27,917 nt of DNA from positions 1 to 27,917 of IMG/VR virus record IMGVR_UViG_3300008055_000273; one strand, 5' to 3'. Source of the DNA: a virus. The first letter of the stretch is position 1. Every line of letters starts with the position of its first letter. Positions 13,629 to 21,875 of the stretch are shown one piece after another. The position numbers and the translations under genes were made by a program. The notes beneath the pieces are model-generated. The model made no database searches. It saw only the letters and a list, made by a program, of their open reading frames with translations, and was not told the origin of the DNA.

Positions 13629-14722
13629 TGGTCGCCTCGGCGTTCACCATTCGCGAGCTCACGGGTCAGCAGCGCACGGTCGTCCTCACCGACCGCGGGC
13701 TGCCCTATCGCCCGTTCGAGCTCACGACCAAGCAGCGCGTCGAGCTCACGTGGTACCCCGGCAACCCCCAGGCGACCGCGACCGTGCTCGGCGCAGCAGA
13801 GGACCCGACTTCGATCACGGGCGCGTGGAAGGACAAGTACCTCGCGCCGCTCGGCGAGAACGTGCTGCAACCGATCACGCTCGACGGCGAGCAGGTAGCG
13901 AACGCGCGCGACGCCTGCCGTGTCTTCGACTCGATCGTGCGAGAGGGCCAGGAGGTCGAGGTCACGTGGGACGATCAGACGCGGCGTGGCTTCATCACCG
14001 AGTTCCGCAAGCGCTGGCTGAACGTCCACGACGTCGAATGGGAGATGCGCTTCGAGTGGATCTCTCGCGGCGAGCCGACCGCGCCGGCCGTCGTCGCGCA
14101 GTCGACGAGCCCCGACGATGCCGCGTCGCAGTTCGAGCAGAAGAACGCGAGCTTGCAGAACAACGCGATCGTCAAGTTCGCGATGTCGTTGTCGACGATG
14201 ACGACGCTGCTGACATCGCTCTCCGCGATCAACGTCGCGACCGCGGGGGCTCGCACGACCGTGAACGAGCTCACGCGGCAGTCGATCAGTCCGTCGAGCG
14301 CGGCTCGCCGGATGGTCGCGGTGTGCAACGCGTTGCTCACGAGCACCGACGAGCTCACGCAGTTCTTGGCGAGCAGGCCCGCCTTCGCGCTGATCGATGC
14401 TGGCGTTCCGATCGAAGACATCCCGTTCGCGCGCCGCATCGTGGCCTACCGCTACGCGCGACGGCTGATCGGAGATGCGCGCGAGATGGCGCGGCTCGCG
14501 ATCGAGTATCGCGCTGCGATGCTCCAGCAGATCGAGGAGCAGCTACTCGGCATCTACACGTCGCGCAGCGGCGACGACCTCCGCTCGATCTCTCGCGCCT
14601 ACTACGGCACGCCGTTCGAGTGGCGCCGGCTCCTGCTCTTCAACAACCTGCGGTCGAACGAGCTCGCACCCGGAACGCTCGTGCTGATCCCGCAGTTCAC
14701 TGTCGACACGCGGGAGGCGTGA
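13628..14722 (+). CDS. Tail/baseplate protein with C-terminal LysM domain
   Basis: A 364-residue protein. Residues 1 to about 160 are a beta-rich domain (RVELTWYPGNPQATATVLG; EVEVTWDDQTRRGFITEFRKRW; WEMRFEWISRGE). The middle is helical. The end, from about residue 315, is LysM-like: YTSRSGDDLRSISRAYYGTPFEW, then LFNNLRSNELAPGTLVLIPQ. LysM binds peptidoglycan-type sugars. LysM proteins between tape measure and hub are known in myophages as hub spacers, like XkdP or T4 gp53. ATG 13628 overlaps the previous stop as TGATG. Confidence 0.8.
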   Translation: MVASAFTIRELTGQQRTVVLTDRGLPYRPFELTTKQRVELTWYPGNPQATATVLGAAEDPTSITGAWKDKYLAPLGENVLQPITLDGEQVANARDACRVFDSIVREGQEVEVTWDDQTRRGFITEFRKRWLNVHDVEWEMRFEWISRGEPTAPAVVAQSTSPDDAASQFEQKNASLQNNAIVKFAMSLSTMTTLLTSLSAINVATAGARTTVNELTRQSISPSSAARRMVAVCNALLTSTDELTQFLASRPAFALIDAGVPIEDIPFARRIVAYRYARRLIGDAREMARLAIEYRAAMLQQIEEQLLGIYTSRSGDDLRSISRAYYGTPFEWRRLLLFNNLRSNELAPGTLVLIPQFTVDTREA

Positions 14723-16546
14723 ATGCCGTCCTTCCGCCCATCGCTGGTCGTCAACGTCGAGCTCAAGTTCGACGAGCAGCTACATCTGCAACCAGCCGTC
14801 CGCCCCCAAACGACGCAGGAAGCGATCGAAAAACCCGCCGTCCGCGTCAATCCCGATCCGGTCCCGCTCATCCTGCGGCGCGGCGCGGAAAACGTCTCGT
14901 TCATCGCAGGGCGCATCCCGGTGAGCGCGTCGATGGAGTTCCCCGGCTACCGACAGGCCGGCCAGTTCTCGTGCGAGTTCGACTTCCGCGATCTGCCCAT
15001 CGACCCGCGCACGGTGCGAGCCGCAGCCGTCGACATCCACCTCGGAACCGTCAGCGACGCCGACTTCGCCGACGGCATGTCGACCACGCCGAGCGGGACG
15101 CGGCGCTCGGTCTTGCGCACCTCCGAGGAGACGCTCCGCTTCGTCGGGCTCGTCGACGAATGGGGCGTCAGCCACGGCGCTTCCGGCTCGCGCGTCTCCA
15201 TGCGCGGTCGCGACCTCCGTGGTGCGCTGCTCGACACGCCGATCGGCGTGCTCCCCGGCGCGCAGGCCCAGCTTCTCGAAGAGCTCGACTGGGGCCGCCC
15301 CATCAACGAGGTCGTGCAGGCGATCCTCAACTTCAACCCGTTCTTCCAGGACATCGCGACGCACACGAACGCGATCGAGTGGCCGAACGGCGTCATCCCC
15401 GCGCCGGGGAACCCCGGCATCGTCCCTCGGCATCGTCGCGGAGCTCGCGGCGAGCGCACAGGCGGGCGCGGAACGCCCAACGCCGACAGCGGCAGTCTCA
15501 ACTTCTGGGATCTGATCGTCCGCGCGTGCTATCTCGTCGGAGCGATCCCCTACTTCCAGGGGCGCAACCTCCTCATCCGCCCCAGTCGGTCCATCTTCGA
15601 TCAGCAGAACGCCGGCACGGCGTTGAACCCGACGCCGTTCGCTGGTGGGCAGCCGCGCAGTCGCGACGAGCAGGCAGGGGTCGAGCTCACGCCGCCGCTC
15701 CGCGTGCGCCGCTTCGTGTACGGGCGCGACGTCGAGGAGTTCTCTTTCGATCGCAAGTACGGCGGTTACGCACGTCCGCGCGTCGTGCGCTGCGTGTCGG
15801 TCGATTCTTCGAGCACCGATCGAGGCGCGAACCGCATCGTGCAAGGTCGCTGGCCGCCCGAGTCGGCGCCCGAGGGTACCCGACGCACGCGCGTGGCGGC
15901 GGGTCGGCAGACGGCGCAGGAGGAGATCCTCAACATCCCCGTGGCCGGCGTTCGCGATACGGAGCGACTCGCCGAGATCGCGCGCAGCATCTACGAAGAG
16001 ATCGGCCGCGGTGAGATGGGCGGCATGGTGAGCACGAAGAACCTGACGAGCTTCGGCGGCACGAACCAGGACCCCGATCTGCTGCGCCTGAATCCCGGCG
16101 ATGGCATCGAGTTCTTCGTGGACGCTCGCGCGCTCTCGTCGGGCGCGCCGCTCGTCTCGACGCTCACCGACTTCACGCGTGCGAGCTTCGAGGAGGCTGT
16201 GCGCATGGTCACGGAGCGGCTGGGCGCGACGCGCGGCAACGAGAACCTCGCGCGGGTGATCGTTGCGACTGCGCGCGGGCAGGTCGCCGAGCTCCAGCGC
16301 TTCTTCCGCGTGTCGACGGTCAAGTACATGTGGAACGCGGGCACTGGCATCAAGATCGATTTCGACTTCCAGAACTACGTCGTCGCGCGCAACCAAGTGC
16401 GGGCGAGCACGGACGTCGCTGGTGAGGCGCCGTGGTGGGAGCGCGGGGAAGCCGCGCCGGACGACACGGTGACGTCGGTCGCTTCGGCGCAGCGTCCCGC
16501 GCTCGACCCCGATGCGCCGGTTCGGATCGTGGAGGGTGAGTCGTGA
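14723..16546 (+). CDS. Baseplate hub protein (gpD / gp27-like)
   Basis: A 607-residue protein in the hub position between the LysM spacer and the spike. Beta segments resembling hub domains are visible: ISASMEFPGYRQAGQ-like region near residues 70-90, LRFVGLVDEWGVSHGASGSRVSMRGRDL (a late-control type strand pair, residues about 135-165), FWDLIVRACYLVGAIPYFQGRNLLIRPS (about 258-288), and a C-terminal VKYMWNAGTGIKIDFDFQNYVV. A Gly/Arg-rich insert (residues about 233-250, RHRRGARGERTGGRG) looks disordered. The ATG follows directly after the previous stop. The TGA overlaps the next GTG start. Confidence 0.75.
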   Translation: MPSFRPSLVVNVELKFDEQLHLQPAVRPQTTQEAIEKPAVRVNPDPVPLILRRGAENVSFIAGRIPVSASMEFPGYRQAGQFSCEFDFRDLPIDPRTVRAAAVDIHLGTVSDADFADGMSTTPSGTRRSVLRTSEETLRFVGLVDEWGVSHGASGSRVSMRGRDLRGALLDTPIGVLPGAQAQLLEELDWGRPINEVVQAILNFNPFFQDIATHTNAIEWPNGVIPAPGNPGIVPRHRRGARGERTGGRGTPNADSGSLNFWDLIVRACYLVGAIPYFQGRNLLIRPSRSIFDQQNAGTALNPTPFAGGQPRSRDEQAGVELTPPLRVRRFVYGRDVEEFSFDRKYGGYARPRVVRCVSVDSSSTDRGANRIVQGRWPPESAPEGTRRTRVAAGRQTAQEEILNIPVAGVRDTERLAEIARSIYEEIGRGEMGGMVSTKNLTSFGGTNQDPDLLRLNPGDGIEFFVDARALSSGAPLVSTLTDFTRASFEEAVRMVTERLGATRGNENLARVIVATARGQVAELQRFFRVSTVKYMWNAGTGIKIDFDFQNYVVARNQVRASTDVAGEAPWWERGEAAPDDTVTSVASAQRPALDPDAPVRIVEGES

Positions 16547-17184
16547 GGCGCGTACGCAGCAGGATCGATGTCGGCAGGTTGAGCTCCGCGGTCGCGCGTC
16601 CCGGCGCGGACCCGCGCGTCTGGCTCACGCTCGCGACGGTCGTCGATCTGGGCTTCGACCCCGACGAAGGGCTGTTCGCCGACGTGAAGTACCAGCCGAG
16701 CGGCGACATGGAGACGGCGCTGGTCGCGGCTCCCTACGCCGGCTCGCGCTTCGGCTCCTGGCGACCGCTGCGGGTCGACGACACGGTGCTGGTCGCCGTT
16801 CCGATGGGCGACCCCGGTCACGGGCCCGTGATCGTGGCTCGGATGTGGAACGCGGGTGACCCGCCGAACGCAGCCTTCGGCAACGGGCAGGACCCCGTCG
16901 AAGACTGGGTCGATGTGATCGAGCCCGGCAAGAACTACATCCTCAAGACCAGCGACAACGGGACGATCCAGTTGCAGGATGCGTCGCAGAGCTTCGTGCG
17001 CGGCGACGACTATGCCGACGCGCTTGGGGACTACCTCGATTCGGTCTTGGCGTGGATCGAGCTCGTGAAGACCGGCATCGAGGCGGCCGGTGGTACGCTC
17101 GTGAACGCGGAGTACACGACTGCGATCGAGCGGCTCAAGGCCGCACGCAACACCTACCTCTCTACCAAGATCAAGGGGGAGTGA
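16543..17184 (+). CDS. Baseplate spike / gp45-like protein
   Basis: A 213-residue protein with GTG start overlapping the hub stop as GTGA. Residues about 22-115 look like an OB-fold (WLTLATVVDLGFDPDEGLFADVKY; RPLRVDDTVLVAVPMGDPGHGPVIVARMWNAGD), the fold found in spike and hub-adapter proteins of contractile tails (gpV, gp5). A short beta section follows (YILKTSDNGTIQLQD) and a C-terminal helix. I do not see a PAAR tip or lysozyme motif, so the cell-piercing tip may be encoded elsewhere or absent. Confidence 0.7.
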   Translation: MRRVRSRIDVGRLSSAVARPGADPRVWLTLATVVDLGFDPDEGLFADVKYQPSGDMETALVAAPYAGSRFGSWRPLRVDDTVLVAVPMGDPGHGPVIVARMWNAGDPPNAAFGNGQDPVEDWVDVIEPGKNYILKTSDNGTIQLQDASQSFVRGDDYADALGDYLDSVLAWIELVKTGIEAAGGTLVNAEYTTAIERLKAARNTYLSTKIKGE

Positions 17185-17187
17185 CCG

Positions 17188-18042
17188 ATGCCGCTTCTGC
17201 CGCCCGTTCCGCTGCCCGTCCCGAGCCCCACCGGCTTCGGCATCTCGCCCGTCGGGCTTTCGCCGTTCGGGCTCGGCGTGCCCGGCACGCTCTTCGTCGT
17301 GGGCGCGACGGCGCTCAGCGAGCGCACCGTGCGCGTCGAGCTCTCGCTCAAGGCGCTCGCCGTCTCGACGGCTGGCGACGGCGACGCGCTGAACGCGCGG
17401 ACGTGGGAGGTGGTGCGCCTCGACACGAATCGCTCGCTGCTCGTCCTCGCGGTCAGCAAGGTCGACGACACGATCTTCGACCTCTACACCCTGCACAAGT
17501 TCGCGAGCTCGCTGATCACGCACCGTGTCAGCAGCGCCACGCTGCGCGCCGACGCGGGCGGGCTCATCTCGTCTCCGGGCTACGCCGACTTCGCTGGCTG
17601 CGAAGCGAAGCAGATCACGCGCTCGCCCGCGGCGCTGGTCGATCTCAAGAACATCGTGCAGTCGGAGACGGAGCTCAGCGGAACGCTCGAAGTCGGATCG
17701 GATGGTGACTACGCAGTCCACGGCGGCGTCGACTTCCTGCGCAAGCTGATCATCCGGCGTCTGACGACGCTCCCTGGCGAGTTCTTCCACCTCACGCGGG
17801 ACTACGGCATCGGCTTCCGCGCCAAGGAGCCGCTGCCTGGCGTCGACCTCGTGCGGCTGCGGTCGGCGATCGTCGCGCAGCTAGAGCGCGAGCCCGAGTT
17901 CGCGCGCGTGCGCGTGGGGCTCATCCTCTCGCCCGACAACGTCCTGACGATCGAAGTCGCAGCGCAGCTTCGGCGCTCGAATGAAGAGGTCGTCATCCCC
18001 ATCAGCGCGCAGCCGGTGACTTCTGCGCTAGTCTCTCTCTGA
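17188..18042 (+). CDS. Baseplate wedge protein, gp25/gpW-like
   Basis: A 284-residue protein. The C-terminal half has the family signature: GGVDFLRKLIIRRLTTLPGE, then YGIGF, then a long helix LRSAIVAQLEREPEF and strands VRVGLILSPDNVLTIEVAA. gp25-like proteins join wedge units and nucleate sheath assembly. The N-terminal part is longer than in the compact family (about 130 residues): a Pro-rich start (PLLPPVPLPVPSPTGFG) followed by a beta domain. This N-terminal extension is unusual and may replace a separate wedge component. Confidence 0.85.
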   Translation: MPLLPPVPLPVPSPTGFGISPVGLSPFGLGVPGTLFVVGATALSERTVRVELSLKALAVSTAGDGDALNARTWEVVRLDTNRSLLVLAVSKVDDTIFDLYTLHKFASSLITHRVSSATLRADAGGLISSPGYADFAGCEAKQITRSPAALVDLKNIVQSETELSGTLEVGSDGDYAVHGGVDFLRKLIIRRLTTLPGEFFHLTRDYGIGFRAKEPLPGVDLVRLRSAIVAQLEREPEFARVRVGLILSPDNVLTIEVAAQLRRSNEEVVIPISAQPVTSALVSL

Positions 18043-18051
18043 GAGGACCGC

Positions 18052-19251
18052 ATGGCCGACTTCCCCACATTCGAGGATCTGTTTCGAGTCGCGCGCGACG
18101 AAGCGCTCGGCCGCAGCAAGAAGCTCACGGTCGACGTCATCAACCGCGAAGGGACCGATGCCAACGCGTTCGTCGCCGCGATGGCGTCGGTGGGTGACGA
18201 GTGCATCGGTCAGCTCGCGCGCGTCGAGAGCTCCCTCTACCTCGACTCTGCCGAGAAGGAGGAGCTCGATCGACTCGTCTTCGATCGCTACAACATCACG
18301 CGCAAGCCGGCGACCCCGTCGGTCGGCACGGTCGAGTTCACGACGACGGCGAGCAACCCCTCCGCGTTCACGATCCCCGTCGGCACGCGCCTCAAGACGG
18401 TCGACGGCAAGACGTTCCTGACGACGGCGAGCGCCGTGTTCCCGCTCGGCTCGACTGGGCCCGTGCTCGTCGCGGTGCGCTCGGCCGACGCAGGCATCAG
18501 CCAGCAGGCGGCGATCGGGACGATCACCAACATCCTCGACATGCCGCCGAGCTCGCCCGCGGACCTCGTCGTCACGAACACGCTCGCGACGGCGGGAGCC
18601 GACGACGCGGAGAAGGACGACGCGCTGCGCGAGCGCGCGCGGTCGTTCTTCGTGACGGCTCGCCGCGGAACGCTGAATGCGATCCGCGCAGCAGCGGAGA
18701 ACGTGAACGGCGTGCGCGCCGCGACGGCGTTCGAGGTACTCGACGAGTACGGCCGGCCCGCGCGTGAGGTGCAACTTGTCGTCGCCGACGCGTTCACCGA
18801 GGCGCTGATCGACACGGTGCCGACGCCGGCAGCGTACGAGACGCAGAGCCAGGTGCTCGCCGAGCAGGTGTTCCTCGCGCTCGACGATTGGCGCGCGGCC
18901 GGCATCTTCGTCAACGTCACCGTGGCGCGCGTCACGCTCATGGGCGTGCGCCTCGGTCTGACCTTCGTGGCCGGCGTCAACACGGACGTCGTCGCGCTGC
19001 GTGCCCGCGCGCAGATCGTCGCCTACATCAACGAGCTCCGGCCCGGCGAGCGCTTCGTCCTCACGACTGCGATCGAACGGCTGCGGCGCGTCCCCGGCCT
19101 CATCGTCACGGGCGGCGAGATCCTCTCTCCCGTCGGCGACGTCGCGCCGCTCCAGTTGGAGGTGCTGCGCGCGACGCTCGGGCTCGTCGTCGCCGCGTCC
19201 CTCCAGCCTGACCGCGCGCTGATGGGCAGCGCCAACCCCGACGGAGTCTGA
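18052..19251 (+). CDS. Baseplate J-like protein (gpJ / gp6 family)
   Basis: A 399-residue protein with the expected order for the family: a helical N-terminus (FEDLFRVARDEALGRSKK), the segment AEKEELDRLVFDRYNITRKPATPSVGTVEF, a beta module IPVGTRLKTVDGKTFLTT, the VNTLAT-type linker, the characteristic DDAEKDDALRERARSFFVTARRGTLNAIRAA helix pair, and a C-terminal domain with VTVARVTLMGVRLGLTF. gpJ proteins build the wedge ring. The ATG follows GAGAGGA. Confidence 0.9.
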   Translation: MADFPTFEDLFRVARDEALGRSKKLTVDVINREGTDANAFVAAMASVGDECIGQLARVESSLYLDSAEKEELDRLVFDRYNITRKPATPSVGTVEFTTTASNPSAFTIPVGTRLKTVDGKTFLTTASAVFPLGSTGPVLVAVRSADAGISQQAAIGTITNILDMPPSSPADLVVTNTLATAGADDAEKDDALRERARSFFVTARRGTLNAIRAAAENVNGVRAATAFEVLDEYGRPAREVQLVVADAFTEALIDTVPTPAAYETQSQVLAEQVFLALDDWRAAGIFVNVTVARVTLMGVRLGLTFVAGVNTDVVALRARAQIVAYINELRPGERFVLTTAIERLRRVPGLIVTGGEILSPVGDVAPLQLEVLRATLGLVVAASLQPDRALMGSANPDGV

Positions 19252-19253
19252 TC

Positions 19254-20474
19254 GTGGCCGACTACTCGTTCACCGATGAAGTGACGGCGGGCGTCCGGTT
19301 CTGCGACACGGAGACGCTCGATCAGTCGTACTTCCTCGCGCTGTTCGATCGAACGCTTCCGCCCGAGTACCTCGCGCCGTTCAAGGCGTACCCCGACGCC
19401 GGCTACGAGCTCTTCCAAGCGTTCGCTGCCGTCGGCGAGCGCGTTGCGGCTTCGATCAGGCACCTGGAGTGCGGCTCGTTCGTCATCTTCTCCGAGGACG
19501 CCGCGATCGCGTTCACCGACGTGACCTTCACGCGCCCCACGCTCACGGCTGGCGCCTTGACGATCAAGGCAGGCACGGTCGTTCGCGCGCCGCAGGGCGG
19601 TCGCGAGTTCGTGCTCGCCGCGGACCTCGCGTTCACCGGGTCCGATCTCTCGAAGACGGGACGCGTGTTCGCGGTCGCTGCCGGGTTCGAGTGGAACGTG
19701 CGTGGTGAGCGCACGACGGCGCGCGGCGAGACGGTGCCCGGAGAGATCACCGAAATCAAGCTGCTGCTGACCGATCCCCCCTACGCCGAGCCCGCGTTCA
19801 CCGTCTCGCAGTCGGCCGATGCGTCGGGAGGCGTCGCGCCGACGCTGAACGGGCTCGGCGCAGATCGTGGCATCGCGCGCCATCCGGGCGAGCCGGCCGA
19901 CGTCTACCGCGTGCGCGTGCGCTCGCTGCCCGACACGGTCAGCCCTGGCGCCATCCGACGCACCGTCACTGCGATCCTCAACCCGTACGGCATCGCGTTC
20001 GACTTCATCGAAACGTGGATGATCACGTATCAGACGTGCTGGGACGCGCCGAGCCCGAACCCCGGCACGCCGACCTACCAGGCAACGCCGCCGACGAACC
20101 CGCTCTTCGACAGCACGCTCTTCGTCTACGACGATCCCCGTCCCGAGTGGCCGCTGCGTAACGTCTGGCTCGACTACATCGAGCACCGCGGCGCCTTCAC
20201 CATCGTGCTCGAACCGACGTCACTCCTCGAAACCGGCCTCGCGTACGACGACCCCGGCATGATGCCCATCGACTTCCGCGACCCGCTCACCGGCTGGGGC
20301 CGCAGCACGCCAGCGTTCGACCTCGATGGCTCGATGGACGCGACGCTCGTCTACGGCTCTGCGTACGACGGCTTCGACTTGCTCTACGGCTCGCTCGCAG
20401 CCGGGCTTTGGACTACTCTCCAGAACATCCGCGCGGCCGGTGTCGCCGCGATCGTGGAAAGGCGCAGGAGCTAA
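19254..20474 (+). CDS. Second baseplate wedge protein, J-like core with gpI-like features
   Basis: A 406-residue protein with GTG start 2 bases after the J stop. Its middle has a J-like module: TIKAGTVVRAPQGGREFVLA (a beta domain), then RVRVRSLPDTVSPGAIRRTVTAIL, similar in layout to the J helix pair. The C-terminal third is aromatic and acidic (FVYDDPRPEWPLRNVWLDYIEHRG; MDATLVYGSAYDGFDLLYG), possibly a fibre-joining part. It may be a diverged copy of the upstream gene that took on a gpI-like role. The family cannot be named with certainty. Confidence 0.65.
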   Translation: MADYSFTDEVTAGVRFCDTETLDQSYFLALFDRTLPPEYLAPFKAYPDAGYELFQAFAAVGERVAASIRHLECGSFVIFSEDAAIAFTDVTFTRPTLTAGALTIKAGTVVRAPQGGREFVLAADLAFTGSDLSKTGRVFAVAAGFEWNVRGERTTARGETVPGEITEIKLLLTDPPYAEPAFTVSQSADASGGVAPTLNGLGADRGIARHPGEPADVYRVRVRSLPDTVSPGAIRRTVTAILNPYGIAFDFIETWMITYQTCWDAPSPNPGTPTYQATPPTNPLFDSTLFVYDDPRPEWPLRNVWLDYIEHRGAFTIVLEPTSLLETGLAYDDPGMMPIDFRDPLTGWGRSTPAFDLDGSMDATLVYGSAYDGFDLLYGSLAAGLWTTLQNIRAAGVAAIVERRRS

Positions 20475-20477
20475 CAC

Positions 20478-21872
20478 ATGGATCGCCTGATCATCAACAC
20501 GCGCGAGCGCCCGCTCTCCTCCGACATCAACAACATCGCTGCGATCATCAACCGCACGCTGGCGAACCTGCTTCGCTACGGGCTCGGTGGTCACTTCGTG
20601 GGTGGTGTGACCGAGACGGTGCGCAACCTCGTGGCTGGGGGGTTACTGGTGACGCCGAGCGGCACGGACGTCGCTGTCTCGCCGGGCATGCTCCTACAGG
20701 ACTCGGCGGTGCTCTCGCCTGCGCCGGGCACGTTCGACTCGACGTACCGGGTGGCCACGCTGACGGCGTCTTCGACCGTGGTGATGCCGTCGCCCGGATC
20801 GACGACGTACTACCTGCTGGAAGCGCAGATGCTCGATGCGGTGACGGTGAGCTCCAGCCGCGACGTGCTGAACCCCGGCACGGGCGCGTTCGTCCCGACG
20901 CTCGTTCCCAAGGTCTACAGTTCGGGGATCACGTTCCAACTGCTCACGGGTGGTGCGAACGCGCCCGCGCCGAGCGGTGGCGACTGGGTCCCGATCGCGA
21001 TCATCCGGCGCCCTGGCGGTGGTGGTCCGGTCGTGGCCTCCGACATCATCGACGTGCGCCCGATCGCCGACTGGCGACAGCGGCCCTCCTCGCTCATCCG
21101 CTACGTCGATCGGGTGCTGACGAACAACAACCCGACCGGCAACGCTGCGCTGATCCAAGCGGACACCGACGGGCCGCATGGCCGTCTCTCCTTCATGAGC
21201 ATCTACACGCGCCTGCTCGACACGCCCGACTATCTCTCGCCGTCGGTCACGCTCGCTGCGGCGACCCTCTACTACCTCTACATCGCGCCCTGGTCCGCGC
21301 TCAACCTCACGCCGCGCCGGCACACGACGGGCGAGACGTCGGAGGGCGTGCTCGTCCTTTCGGACGTCGCCCCCGACACGTGGACGCAACTGAACACCGC
21401 GCCGATCACGCTGCCTGCGCCGTTCAGCGCGGTCAGCGCGGCTGCGGGCTCGGCCGTCTACGTCGGCGCGCTCTTGCGCAACAGCCTGAACACGGCCTGG
21501 GCGCCGATGTCGCGAGTCAACGGGCGCACGCGCATGTACGTCGGCAACTTCGGCGGCACCAACCTCGCGCCGCCCGTGACGGGCGACAACGCCATCACGA
21601 TCACGAACGTGCCCCCGACGGCGCGGCTTCTGCTCCTCTCGGTGGGCTGGACCGGAAACGGCGTGGCTGGCACGCCGATCTGGCTCTATGTCCAGCCGAC
21701 CGGCAGCACGACGACCTTGAGCGCCAACATCTTCGACGACGGGCGCTCGGAGCGGCAGGAGATCGAAATCATGCCGCCGACGCTCGGGCTCGGCACGTTC
21801 GACGTGCACGTCACGGGTACTCCGAACGCTGCGACGTCCGCGTACGTCTCGTGCGTGGGCTGGGAGGACTGA
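20478..21872 (+). CDS. Fibre-proximal or tail-spike-like virion protein
   Basis: A 464-residue protein. The start DRLIINTRERPLSSDINNI is typical of phage fibre or baseplate-attached proteins. Beta segments follow: VTPSGTDVAVSPGMLLQ, YRVATLTASSTVVMPSPGS and TYYLLEAQM. Later parts include PPTARLLLLSVGWTGNG and a terminal TFDVHVTGTPNAATSAYVSCVGWED. It follows the last baseplate wedge gene and begins the second receptor block. Role: probably a connector between baseplate and distal fibres. No enzymatic motif is visible. Confidence 0.65.
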   Translation: MDRLIINTRERPLSSDINNIAAIINRTLANLLRYGLGGHFVGGVTETVRNLVAGGLLVTPSGTDVAVSPGMLLQDSAVLSPAPGTFDSTYRVATLTASSTVVMPSPGSTTYYLLEAQMLDAVTVSSSRDVLNPGTGAFVPTLVPKVYSSGITFQLLTGGANAPAPSGGDWVPIAIIRRPGGGGPVVASDIIDVRPIADWRQRPSSLIRYVDRVLTNNNPTGNAALIQADTDGPHGRLSFMSIYTRLLDTPDYLSPSVTLAAATLYYLYIAPWSALNLTPRRHTTGETSEGVLVLSDVAPDTWTQLNTAPITLPAPFSAVSAAAGSAVYVGALLRNSLNTAWAPMSRVNGRTRMYVGNFGGTNLAPPVTGDNAITITNVPPTARLLLLSVGWTGNGVAGTPIWLYVQPTGSTTTLSANIFDDGRSERQEIEIMPPTLGLGTFDVHVTGTPNAATSAYVSCVGWED

Positions 21873-21875
21873 ACG

